A stretch of DNA of 9,442 bases from an uncultured Bacilli bacterium (GTDB lineage: Bacteria; Bacillota_I; Bacilli_A; RF39; UBA660). Under the pieces are notes generated by a model. It was not told the origin of the DNA and did not search any database. It was given only the letters and a program-made list of their open reading frames with translations. Position numbers and translations under genes: made by a program. Location: contig CANQZL010000049.1 in the NCBI GenBank assembly GCA_947628325.1, forward strand, positions 1 to 9,442, written 5' to 3'. This document shows, one piece after another, positions 1 through 6,212 of this stretch (positions are counted from its first letter, which is position 1; each line of letters starts with the position of its first letter).

Positions 1-193
1 ATCAGGATCATCAGCATATATGAGATTCAAACTTCCAGTAGGATTTGATAGTGTAGATACTACAAAATGGCAAAATCCAGATGAACCAGTTGATTCACCT
101 AATACAAGTACTGGTGCTAATATTGCAATTATTTGTGCGATAATGGTTTTATCATTAGGTATAATAGTAACAGTTAAGAAAAAGTTATTTTAG
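1..193 (+). CDS. C-terminal fragment of a surface protein with a sorting-type tail
   Basis: Only the last 63 codons are present; the reading frame starts at base 2 and ends in TAG at 191-193. The visible tail has a polar stretch ending in SPNTSTG (fragment residues 32-38), then a hydrophobic segment of about 20 residues (IAIICAIMVLSLGIIVTV), then KKKLF. A short polar motif, a hydrophobic helix and a few terminal lysines are the layout of a cell-wall sorting signal. The motif is not a clean LPXTG. It could be read as an SPXT-type or NXXTG-type site of the kind some class B sortases use, or it may simply be a C-terminal membrane anchor. The class B sortase at 3237-4088 is a possible partner, though the link is inference. 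The function of the missing N-terminal part cannot be judged. Confidence 0.75.
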   Translation, partial: SGSSAYMRFKLPVGFDSVDTTKWQNPDEPVDSPNTSTGANIAIICAIMVLSLGIIVTVKKKLF

Positions 194-207
194 AAATAAT
201 TAACTAT

Positions 208-243
208 ACTCTAATTAGTTTGTTAACTAATTAGAGTTTTTTT
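208..243 (+). terminator. Rho-independent terminator after the surface-protein fragment
   Basis: A perfect 13-bp inverted repeat (ACTCTAATTAGTT at 208-220, partner at 225-237) closes a TGTT loop and is followed by a run of T at 237-243. It starts 14 bases after the TAG stop and separates this gene from ffh. Confidence 0.9.
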
Positions 244-300
244 ATAAATTACTTTTGATATTATTAAACTATTTTTTTAATAGATTAATAATATGTTTTT

Positions 301-309
301 TGTTATACT
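301..309 (+). promoter_or_regulatory. Extended -10 promoter for ffh
   Basis: TGTTATACT gives an extended -10 (TG at 301-302, TATACT at 304-309). No good -35 box lies at the usual distance; TAGATT at 281-286 is the best-placed candidate, with a 17-bp spacer. The predicted start of transcription, near 316, leaves a leader of only about 12 bases that still contains the GGGTGAT ribosome binding site at 317-323. The same TGTTATA(A/C)T pattern recurs at 9434-9442, and a TGATATACT variant lies at 1684-1692. Confidence 0.5.
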
Positions 310-327
310 ATGTATTGGGTGATATAA

Positions 328-1635
328 ATGTTTGAATACATGGGAGATAGATTAACAAAAGCTATTAAGAATATTCGTGGTATGGGACGTATTACAGAAG
401 AGAATATTAGTGAAGCAATGCGTGAGATTAGAATGGCTTTATTAGAAGCTGATGTTAATTATCAAGTAGTAAAAGAATTTATTAATAATGTTAAAGAAAA
501 AGCTCTAGGTATGGAAGTTCAAAAGAGTATTAAACCAGATGAATTATTTATTAAAATAGTTAAGGATGAATTAGTTGAACTTTTAGGAGGAGAGGTTGCT
601 CCTTTAGAAATAAATGGTAATCCAACGATAGTTATGTTAGTCGGATTACAAGGTAGTGGTAAAACTACTACTTGTGGTAAGTTAGCTAATTTTTTAAGAA
701 AAAAACACTCTAAAAAGCCTTTATTAGTAGCTTGTGATATTTATAGACCAGCTGCTATTGAACAGTTAGAAACGATTGGTAAACAACTTAATATACCTGT
801 ATATACTGAAGGGAAAAAGAATGTTAATGAAATAGTTAGTCATGCTCTTGATTATGCTAAAGAAAATGGCAATGATTATATTATTATAGATACTGCTGGA
901 CGTTTACATATTGATGAAGAGTTAATGGATGAATTAGTAGGTATTATTGATTTATGTCATCCAGATGAAGAGTTGTTGGTAATTGATGCAATGATGGGGC
1001 AGGATGCTATAAATGTTATTCAAGGATTTAATGATAAATTAAAATTAACAGGTTGTATTTTAACTAAGTTAGATGGGGATACCAAAGGTGGTGTAGCTTT
1101 ATCAGTTAGACATTTAACTAATGTTCCTATTAAATTTGTAGGTGATTCTGAAAAGTTAGATGGTTTATCTGCCTTTTATCCAGAACGTATGGCCGAACGT
1201 ATCTTAGATATGGGAGATGTCTTATCAATAGCTGAAAAAGTTGAAGGAATCATTTCCGAAGAAGATGCTGAAGCTCAAGCTAAAAAAATGATGAGTGGTA
1301 AATATGACTTAGAAGATTTTTTAGCTAATTTAAAACAAATTAAAAAATTAGGACCATTAGAAAATATTATAAAAATGCTTCCACAAGCACGTAAAATGGG
1401 ACTTAATAATGTAAGTATTAATCCTAAAGATATGGCTCATATTGAGGCTATAATTCTTTCAATGACACCATATGAAAGAAAACATCCAGAATGTCTAAAA
1501 GCAACAAGAAAACAACGTATTAGTAAAGGCTGTGGAAGAGATGTTGCAGAAATAAACAGACTTCTTAAACAGTTTGAAGAAATGAAAAAAATGATGAAAA
1601 TGATGAGTAATGGAAATATGAAATTACCTTTTTAA
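328..1635 (+). CDS. ffh: Signal recognition particle GTPase Ffh (SRP54)
   Basis: This is the protein subunit of the signal recognition particle. It binds signal sequences of nascent membrane and secreted proteins and delivers ribosomes to the receptor FtsY in a GTP-dependent way. At 435 residues it is near normal bacterial length. The helical N domain (about 1-90) contains the ALLEADVNYQVVKEF signature. The G domain (about 98-295) has the P-loop GLQGSGKTTT (106-115), DIYRPAA (137-143), DTAGRL (188-193), TKLDGDTKGG (246-255) and GDSEKLDGL (272-280). The Met-rich M domain (about 320-430) ends in RISKGCGRDVAEINRLLKQF and a KMMKMM tail. The start at 328 keeps the usual MxFExxxDRL beginning and sits 4 bases after GGGTGAT (317-323). 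Two motif deviations are visible: GDSEK where GxGEK is usual, and GCG (401-403) where the SRP-RNA-binding loop is usually GSG. The gene stands alone, without the ylxM or rpsP neighbours often seen in Bacillota. Confidence 0.98.
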   Translation: MFEYMGDRLTKAIKNIRGMGRITEENISEAMREIRMALLEADVNYQVVKEFINNVKEKALGMEVQKSIKPDELFIKIVKDELVELLGGEVAPLEINGNPTIVMLVGLQGSGKTTTCGKLANFLRKKHSKKPLLVACDIYRPAAIEQLETIGKQLNIPVYTEGKKNVNEIVSHALDYAKENGNDYIIIDTAGRLHIDEELMDELVGIIDLCHPDEELLVIDAMMGQDAINVIQGFNDKLKLTGCILTKLDGDTKGGVALSVRHLTNVPIKFVGDSEKLDGLSAFYPERMAERILDMGDVLSIAEKVEGIISEEDAEAQAKKMMSGKYDLEDFLANLKQIKKLGPLENIIKMLPQARKMGLNNVSINPKDMAHIEAIILSMTPYERKHPECLKATRKQRISKGCGRDVAEINRLLKQFEEMKKMMKMMSNGNMKLPF

Positions 1636-1656
1636 AAGTAGCAATGCTACTTTTTT
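1634..1656 (+). terminator. Rho-independent terminator after ffh
   Basis: A 9-bp stem (AAAAGTAGC at 1634-1642 with GCTACTTTT at 1646-1654) closes an AAT loop and runs into T at 1651-1656. The hairpin overlaps the ffh stop codon. Confidence 0.88.
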
Positions 1657-1683
1657 ATTTACCTAGTCAAAAAAGATATTATA

Positions 1684-1692
1684 TGATATACT
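1684..1692 (+). promoter_or_regulatory. Extended -10 promoter for the first DUF5305-like gene
   Basis: TGATATACT is an extended -10 (TATACT at 1687-1692), with a weak TAGTCA at 1664-1669 at a 17-bp spacing. A perfect TATAAT at 1711-1716 is an alternative, but it would place transcription start inside the ribosome binding site GGGTGAT (1719-1725). The region lies just after the ffh terminator, so this gene should be transcribed independently. Confidence 0.45.
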
Positions 1693-1730
1693 TAATGTAA
1701 TATAGAGAAATATAATTTGGGTGATAAAAA

Positions 1731-2861
1731 ATGAAAAAAGGTAAAGTAAGTAATAGTGAATTTGAAAAAATGGAAAGAGTTTATAGTAATAATTCTAATC
1801 ATATAGAAAATAAGTTTTATCTTTATTATTCTTATACAATGAGAATAATTGTAATGTTTATGATTATTGTTTTCTTGGGAGCGATAACATTTCTTTGCTT
1901 TAAAAAAAGTTTTTCAGATTCTTCTGATATAAGTTTAGCTTATGAGGAAAAAGATGACTTAGAATATAAAGTTAGTTTATTGGAAAATAATCCTTTTCAA
2001 GAGGGAACTTTAGAACCTAATGGTAGTTATATTTCTGATTTAATAGATAATATTAGTGCTGATTTATTTTATAAATATAAATTTGATGAAGATGTAGATA
2101 TTAAATATTCATATTATGTAGATGTTAATATGGTATTAAGAGATAAGAATACTAATTCAGAAATTTCTAATAAGACATATCCTTTAATGGAGAAGATTGA
2201 AAAAGAAGAAAAGAATATTAAAGAAATTAATATAGATCAAAATATTAATTTAGATTATAACTATTATAATAATATGGCTAAGGGAATAGATGATAATTAT
2301 AATTTAGATTTATCTGGTAACTTATATCTTAAAATGTATATTGATACTAATGTTAATTATAAAGGTTTTGATGATGTTATTAATAAGATTGATGTAGTAG
2401 AAGTAAAGATTCCTTTATTATCTTCACAAGTAGAAATTGTTAAGACAAGTGATTTAAATAAAAAAGATGTTTATATTAAACATATTAATCCTGAGTTAGA
2501 AAATGAAGGGGCTTTGTATATTGGGGTTGTTTTATTAATATTAGATACAATTTTACTTCTTATGACTTTAACATTTATCTATAGATCAACTCCTAAGAAA
2601 AGTAGATATCGTAAAGTTAGAGATGGTTTATTAAGAGAATATAATAGTAAAATAGTTAATAGTAAAAATATGCCTGTTTTAAAAGAATATAATGTAATAG
2701 TTTGTACTAGTTTTAGTGAATTATTAGATGCTCAAAGATTACTTGATAAACCAATTGTTTATTATGAAATAGTTAAAGATCAAAAGTGTGTCTTTGTTAT
2801 ATTAGGAACTAATGATGCTTATAAATTCACTTTAAAAAAGTGTGATATAGAGTATTCTTAA
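1731..2861 (+). CDS. DUF5305-like membrane protein, stand-alone copy
   Basis: This 376-residue protein has a short cytosolic N-terminus, a first membrane segment at about 38-58, an external domain at about 59-261, a second membrane segment at about 262-284 and a cytosolic C-terminal domain at about 285-376. It is clearly paralogous to the protein at 6226-7557. The two share YxEKxDxxYKV after the first helix, the LDYxxYNNxA and YxLDxSxxL motifs in the external domain, IPL before the second helix, and LLxEY, SFxELLD and KPIVYY-like motifs in the tail. I assign it to the DUF5305 family from memory of that layout; in archaea and clostridia such proteins often sit beside SipW-type signal peptidases. 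No enzymatic motif is visible. All four cysteines lie in the first helix or the cytosolic part, unlike the copy at 6226-7557, which has a pair outside. Start: ATG 5 bases after GGGTGAT (1719-1725). The role is unknown; support of surface-protein assembly is inferred from the paralogue's neighbours. Confidence 0.8.
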   Translation: MKKGKVSNSEFEKMERVYSNNSNHIENKFYLYYSYTMRIIVMFMIIVFLGAITFLCFKKSFSDSSDISLAYEEKDDLEYKVSLLENNPFQEGTLEPNGSYISDLIDNISADLFYKYKFDEDVDIKYSYYVDVNMVLRDKNTNSEISNKTYPLMEKIEKEEKNIKEINIDQNINLDYNYYNNMAKGIDDNYNLDLSGNLYLKMYIDTNVNYKGFDDVINKIDVVEVKIPLLSSQVEIVKTSDLNKKDVYIKHINPELENEGALYIGVVLLILDTILLLMTLTFIYRSTPKKSRYRKVRDGLLREYNSKIVNSKNMPVLKEYNVIVCTSFSELLDAQRLLDKPIVYYEIVKDQKCVFVILGTNDAYKFTLKKCDIEYS

Positions 2862-2875
2862 GTTAAATGTCACAA

Positions 2876-2902
2876 ACATAAAAATAATTCTTACATATTA
2901 TA
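2876..2902 (+). promoter_or_regulatory. Candidate promoter of the CotD-like gene
   Basis: CATATTATA at 2894-2902 can be read as a sigma-A-like -10 (TATTAT at 2896-2901). It also fits the CATAnnnTA -10 consensus of the late sporulation factor sigma-K, with an AC at 2876-2877 sixteen bases upstream. Such short AT-rich matches occur easily by chance here. The ribosome binding site AGAAAGGA at 2907-2914 follows, 8 bases before the ATG. Confidence 0.3.
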
Positions 2903-2922
2903 AAGTAGAAAGGATTGTTTTT

Positions 2923-3207
2923 ATGTTTTTAAATAGATGCTATGAAAATGAGACTGTAAATAATGGTATGGATATGGGAATGAATATGATGAGTAATCCT
3001 TCTAGTGGATGTACTTGTCCACCAGTTATGGAATGCCCTCAAGAAAGAGTTTGTCATCGCGAGATGTGTTATGAGGTTCCTCATATTATTCCAGTTAATA
3101 CTAGAATAATAAATCATCATGTATATCGTCATACTTATCAACCAATGTATACTTGTACAATGGAAGATGAAGTAAGTAATATATATGAAAATAAATGTGG
3201 TTTCTAA
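2923..3207 (+). CDS. Small Cys/His/Met-rich protein, CotD spore-coat-like
   Basis: The protein has 94 residues and no signal peptide or membrane segment. It has eight cysteines (6, 30, 32, 38, 44, 49, 78, 92), a Met-rich stretch (MDMGMNMM, 16-23), and a central block VPHIIPVNTRIINHHVYRH (52-70). The central block resembles the VPHIxPxxTxxVNHxxxxH core of inner spore coat protein CotD of Bacillus. This is a remembered family pattern and the length fits. The rest of the protein differs, so it could be a structural coat-like protein or a metal-binding protein. It has a good ribosome binding site (AGAAAGGA, 2907-2914). No other sporulation gene is in the window, so the resemblance does not show that the organism sporulates. 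It is followed by a terminator shared with the convergent sortase gene. Confidence 0.65.
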   Translation: MFLNRCYENETVNNGMDMGMNMMSNPSSGCTCPPVMECPQERVCHREMCYEVPHIIPVNTRIINHHVYRHTYQPMYTCTMEDEVSNIYENKCGF

Positions 3208-3211
3208 AATA

Positions 3212-3244
3212 AAAAATAAAAAAGCTTAAAACTTTTTTATTTTT
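3212..3244. terminator. Bidirectional terminator between convergent genes
   Basis: A perfect 13-bp inverted repeat (AAAAATAAAAAAG at 3212-3224, partner at 3232-3244) encloses a 7-base loop. Each strand ends its stem in a T-rich run, so the structure can stop transcription from the CotD-like gene and from the sortase gene. The sortase stop codon lies inside the stem. The stem has a single G-C pair, so its strength is uncertain. Confidence 0.7.
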
Positions 3245-4088
3245 CTTTGGAAGAATATTTTATTAATTTAGCATGAATAACTAATTTTTCTTTAGGGGTA
3301 TTATTATGACAGGTAGAAAGGGTTAGGATTCTATCTTCTTCATCTATTGCAGTTTCAAATTTATAAATACTTCGATTTTGTAACATAGAAGTAAAGTTTT
3401 TGAATTCTTCGCCTGAATTAAAGACTGTTTGTAAATAATCATTTGTATTAGGTAAATGATAGATGCTAAATATTTGCCATAAACTATCGTATTTATCTGT
3501 TGACATTTTTATAATATGGTTTTCTTTGTTATTATACCAAGATTTGTTTAAAGTATTTTTTAGTGAACCAAACATTGTTTTATCTATACGACTATGACCA
3601 TATATAATAGTATTTTTATCAAATATATCTAAATTGTTTCGATAATCTAAAAATATCCAACCAGCTGAGTTTTTCGTTTTATTAAATGAATGTTTCATAT
3701 AATAGTCGTTGTCTGATGTTTGGACAAAAGGATAATTAACATTTGTTCCACTAACAGATAACCATCCTACTGTATCTTTATTCATTTTTTTTAGTTCATC
3801 TAGATTAACATCCATTAAATCCATTTTTGTATATGTCCAGTAAATACTAGTATTAGTTGTATTTGTTTCTGGTTTAATAATTGTAATGTTTTGATTATCA
3901 CTATCTTTTATATCATTAATTTCAACATTTTTATTAATTGTTTCGGTAATTTCTTCAATATCTTTATTATCTTTATGCCAATTATAAATATTTATAGATG
4001 AGATACCAATTAGTGTAAGTAATATAACTATAATAATAATTAAAATAATCGTAAAGATAATATGCTTTTTTTTAGTCTTTTTTTTCAC
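3237..4088 (-). CDS. srtB: Class B sortase
   Basis: This is a membrane-anchored cysteine transpeptidase that joins surface proteins to the cell envelope at a sorting motif. Counted from the GTG start at 4088 it has 283 residues: a KKKTKKK cytosolic tip, one membrane helix (about 9-33), a linker, and a sortase domain from about 100. Class B features are VGWLSVSGTNVNYPFVQ (107-123), YYMKHSFN, the catalytic histidine in YGHS (His165), SRIDKTMFGSL and the catalytic cysteine in TLSTC (Cys260). The arginine expected just before the LVIHAK strand is a lysine here (Lys268, codon AAA). Usual family length is about 230-260, so the linker is somewhat long. The open frame extends to a TTG at 4100, but that codon overlaps the GAGGGAT ribosome binding site, so GTG at 4088-4086 is preferred. 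It is divergent from the TasA-like gene. The nearest candidate substrate is the fragment at 1-193. Confidence 0.93.
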   Translation of the reverse strand: MKKKTKKKHIIFTIILIIIIVILLTLIGISSINIYNWHKDNKDIEEITETINKNVEINDIKDSDNQNITIIKPETNTTNTSIYWTYTKMDLMDVNLDELKKMNKDTVGWLSVSGTNVNYPFVQTSDNDYYMKHSFNKTKNSAGWIFLDYRNNLDIFDKNTIIYGHSRIDKTMFGSLKNTLNKSWYNNKENHIIKMSTDKYDSLWQIFSIYHLPNTNDYLQTVFNSGEEFKNFTSMLQNRSIYKFETAIDEEDRILTLSTCHNNTPKEKLVIHAKLIKYSSKEK

Positions 4089-4091
4089 GAT

Positions 4092-4098
4092 ATCCCTC
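4092..4098 (-). promoter_or_regulatory. Ribosome binding site that sets the sortase start
   Basis: On the minus strand GAGGGAT (4098 down to 4092) ends 3 bases before GTG at 4088, with the GGG core 5 bases away. A start at the upstream TTG (4100-4098) would overlap this site and has nothing similar in front of it, so the GTG start is favoured. Confidence 0.75.
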
Positions 4099-4120
4099 AA
4101 TCTTTTATCTTTGTATAATT

Positions 4121-4149
4121 ATTATAAAACATATTTAGAAAATGATTAA
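4121..4149 (-). promoter_or_regulatory. Candidate promoter for the sortase gene
   Basis: On the minus strand a perfect TATAAT lies at 4126-4121, and TTAATC at 4149-4144 is a weak -35 at a 17-bp spacing. This gives a leader of roughly 26 bases before the GTG start, which suits a single-gene transcript. Confidence 0.5.
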
Positions 4150-4187
4150 CAAAAAAATGTAAAAATTTATATATTTTTGTAGAAATT

Positions 4188-4215
4188 TTGTTCAAAATAT
4201 GGTAGATTATATATA
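4188..4215 (+). promoter_or_regulatory. Candidate promoter for the TasA-like operon
   Basis: TTGTTC at 4188-4193 and TATATA at 4210-4215, with a 16-bp spacer, form the best-placed candidate. TTAACA (4146-4151) with TATATA (4168-4173) is an alternative at the same spacing. If the upstream one is used, the whole inverted repeat at 4216-4279 lies in the transcript. If the downstream one is used, transcription starts inside its left arm. Confidence 0.35.
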
Positions 4216-4279
4216 AGTAGTGTAGGAAAATATACTAAGGATAAAAGTGGTAGTAAAAAAGCAGTATCCGTACACTATT
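4216..4279 (+). promoter_or_regulatory. Structured leader before the TasA-like gene
   Basis: An outer inverted repeat (TAGTGTA at 4218-4224 with TACACTA at 4271-4277, extendable by a G-T and an A-T pair to 4216 and 4279) encloses an inner pair (GGATA at 4239-4243 with TATCC at 4265-4269). ATACT at 4232-4236 can instead pair with AGTAT at 4263-4267, which overlaps the inner right arm, so two exclusive folds are possible. The strong ribosome binding site GGGAGGT (4284-4290) follows directly. It matches no riboswitch class I know. It may be a 5' stabilising structure, a regulatory leader, or, at the DNA level, an operator. Confidence 0.4.
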
Positions 4280-4296
4280 AGAAGGGAGGTAAAAAG

Positions 4297-4956
4297 ATGG
4301 AAAAGGATAGAAGTGCAAAGATAATTGCTATGGTTGCATTATTTATCGCTGTAGTTGGTTTATCAATAGGTTTCGCTGCATATACAAGAGATTTAACTAT
4401 TAGATCATCTGCTCATGTTCAAGCTCAACAATCTGATTTTAGTGTTAGATTTTCTACACAAAGTGGTTCAATTGTAACTGGTAATGTCAATGGTGTAGGT
4501 AGTGATATGAATGTTACGCCTGATACAGCAAATATTGGTGGTAATCGTACTATTACTGGACTAGGTGGAACTTTTAAAGAACCAGGTGAATCTATTACTT
4601 ATGACTTCTATGTAGGAAATGATGGTCAATATGATGCTTTCCTTAAGTCAGTAACATACCAAGATATTGGTGGAACTAAAAGTTCAATTAAGTGTACAGC
4701 AAAAGAACAAACATCACAAGATTTAGTAGACAAAGCTTGTGAAGGATTTTCTATTGAAGTAATCCATGATCCAGAAGGTGATACACATTCATTTAAAGAG
4801 ACTACTAATAATATAACTGAACACAAACTAGCGATTGGTGCATATGAAAAAATTCAAGTTAAAATTGAATATAAAGCTGGCTCTTCAAGAGCGGATGGTG
4901 ATTTTGACGTAGCATTCGGCGATATCACAATGCATTATTCAACAGTTGATCAATAA
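4297..4956 (+). CDS. TasA/CalY-like secreted subunit with SipW-type signal
   Basis: The protein has 219 residues. Residues 1-28 form a signal with a basic start, a hydrophobic run (IIAMVALFIAVVGLSIGF) and AAYT at its end, close to the SipW-dependent signal of TasA and camelysin proteins. Cleavage is expected near 27-28, leaving about 191 residues. The mature part is rich in Gly, Thr, Ser and Asp and looks all-beta. FKEPGESITYDFYVGNDGQYDAFL (93-116) follows the pattern of the TasA/CalY family strand that begins with a Pro-Gly turn and ends in NDG. Two cysteines (133 and 148) could form a disulfide. It lacks a sorting signal or second membrane helix, so it is likely released or polymerised. The ribosome binding site AAGGGAGGT (4282-4290) is among the strongest here, suggesting high expression. 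Immediate neighbours are a structured leader upstream, then a hairpin and the signal peptidase downstream. It is most likely a fibre or surface-layer subunit; a CalY-type protease role is less likely, with no HExxH motif present. Confidence 0.82.
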   Translation: MEKDRSAKIIAMVALFIAVVGLSIGFAAYTRDLTIRSSAHVQAQQSDFSVRFSTQSGSIVTGNVNGVGSDMNVTPDTANIGGNRTITGLGGTFKEPGESITYDFYVGNDGQYDAFLKSVTYQDIGGTKSSIKCTAKEQTSQDLVDKACEGFSIEVIHDPEGDTHSFKETTNNITEHKLAIGAYEKIQVKIEYKAGSSRADGDFDVAFGDITMHYSTVDQ

Positions 4957-4974
4957 AAAGATAATATTTTTTAC

Positions 4975-5019
4975 ATATTATAGAAGATAGAAGAGTTAGC
5001 TCTTCTACTTCTATAATAT
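4975..5019 (+). promoter_or_regulatory. Long hairpin between subunit and signal peptidase genes
   Basis: The left arm 4975-4995 pairs with the right arm 5000-5019 as 8 bp next to the TTAG loop, then 12 bp, with a single bulged A at 4987. The core next to the loop is TAGAAGAG with CTCTTCTA. The tail after it is TATTTTAAAT, not a clean T run, so full termination is doubtful. A partial terminator or a 3' stabiliser of the upstream transcript fits best. Either would let the subunit be made in excess over the peptidase. Confidence 0.6.
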
Positions 5020-5053
5020 ATATTTTAAATAAAAAAATATTTAGGAGGCAAAA

Positions 5054-6181
5054 ATGAAAAAGGGGTATAAAAGATTGTTTTTATTCGAAGCAATACTACT
5101 TGTAATTTTGCTTCTAGATAGTTTTGTTTTTAATATATTAACAAGGTATAGTACATTTGCCTTTTTAGTATTATCTTTGATAGCATTTAAAATAGTATTT
5201 GGATTCGAGAAAGACCGAAACAGATATTTTAAAGATTTAGTAATAGAAGTAATTACTTTCTTACTTGCTTTTTTCTTAATTTATTATTTATTAGGAATAG
5301 TAGTAGGATTTTATAGACCTGGTAATTATTTTAGTGCTTATGGAATTACGACCTTTATTATACCAACAATACTTTTAATAATTTTAAAAGAAGTTTTAAG
5401 GTATATGATACTAAAAAAATCTGAAGGAAGTATTTTATTAGGCGTTATGTCATGTATATTATTTGTCTTTATGGATATTAGTGATGCAATTTATTACAAT
5501 TCATTTAGTTCGTCATATAATATATTTCTTCTTGTAGCTTTAAACATACTACCAGCCATAAGTAGAAATATTGTATTTACGATAATGACGACAAAAACAG
5601 GATATAGACCAATAATTTTGTATTTAATTATTATAAACATATATGTTTATTTAATTCCTATTGTTCCAAATCCAGATGAATATATTGTATCTGTAGTTCA
5701 GTTCCTTTTACCAATTGCTTTAGGATATAAGATTTATGTCTTTTATCATAAAGCAGCTGATGAAGAAGTTACACGTGATTATAAAAAAAGGCATTTTGCT
5801 GCATGGATTTTGCCAACAATTGTTGTAGTAGTATTAGTGTATTTTACTTCTGGATATTTTCATTATCATGCAGTTGCAGTTGCGAGTGGAAGTATGAAAC
5901 CTAATATTTATCGTGGGGATGTTGTTATAATTGAAAAAATTGATGAACAATATCAAAATCTTCAGGTAGGGCAAGTAATTGCTTATAAATATAAAGGAAT
6001 AATAATTGTTCATCGTCTTATAAGAATTGTAAAAGATTCGGAGCATTATTACTTTTATACAAAGGGTGATGCTAATGATGAAGAAGATGGATTTGCAATT
6101 GAAGAAGATATGGTTCTTGGAACGGTTAATTGGAGAATACCGATGATTGGTTATCCAACCGTTTGGCTAAATGAAATATAA
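5054..6181 (+). CDS. SipW-type signal peptidase I with polytopic N-terminal domain
   Basis: This membrane serine protease removes signal peptides from exported proteins. The catalytic part is C-terminal (about 250-375). A helix (about 249-268) leads into VASGSMKPNIYRGDVV, with the nucleophile Ser280. YKGIIIVHRL carries His320, where SipW and eukaryotic-type (S26B) enzymes have histidine instead of the lysine of typical bacterial LepB. KGDANDEED (337-345) is the conserved box E, and the end is RIPMIGYPTVWLNE. Residues 1-235 form an unusual extra domain with about eight predicted membrane segments, roughly at 7-29, 34-50, 64-88, 96-118, 127-147, 157-178, 186-205 and 211-231. Bacillus SipW is about 190 residues long, so this protein is about twice that. 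Start: ATG 5 bases after AGGAGG (5043-5048). Its likely substrates are the flanking proteins at 4297-4956 and 7559-9340. No terminator separates it from the next gene. Confidence 0.93.
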   Translation: MKKGYKRLFLFEAILLVILLLDSFVFNILTRYSTFAFLVLSLIAFKIVFGFEKDRNRYFKDLVIEVITFLLAFFLIYYLLGIVVGFYRPGNYFSAYGITTFIIPTILLIILKEVLRYMILKKSEGSILLGVMSCILFVFMDISDAIYYNSFSSSYNIFLLVALNILPAISRNIVFTIMTTKTGYRPIILYLIIINIYVYLIPIVPNPDEYIVSVVQFLLPIALGYKIYVFYHKAADEEVTRDYKKRHFAAWILPTIVVVVLVYFTSGYFHYHAVAVASGSMKPNIYRGDVVIIEKIDEQYQNLQVGQVIAYKYKGIIIVHRLIRIVKDSEHYYFYTKGDANDEEDGFAIEEDMVLGTVNWRIPMIGYPTVWLNEI

Positions 6182-6212
6182 AAAATTGTATTAAGTAAAA
6201 ATGAACTAAATT

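Noticed and set aside
2929..3141. Open frame on the minus strand opposite the CotD-like gene
   Set aside because: It lies fully inside a gene with a good ribosome binding site and a recognisable motif. Its low-complexity His/Ile/Thr product looks like antisense reading of that gene. Similar minus-strand frames at 4626-4826 and 5834-6046 were dropped for the same reason.
4239..4269. T-box-like string (AAAGTGGTAGT) in the leader of the TasA-like gene
   Set aside because: The conserved ACCGCG part of the T-box and a stem I are missing, and the downstream gene is not for amino acid metabolism or a tRNA synthetase.
4297..4956. Camelysin-type protease activity for the TasA-like protein
   Set aside because: No HExxH or other metalloprotease motif is visible; the features fit a structural subunit.
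2891..4982. Identical 12-mer TTACATATTATA at 2891-2902 and 4971-4982
   Set aside because: In such AT-rich DNA repeated 12-mers are expected by chance, and the second copy is largely explained as the left arm of a hairpin.
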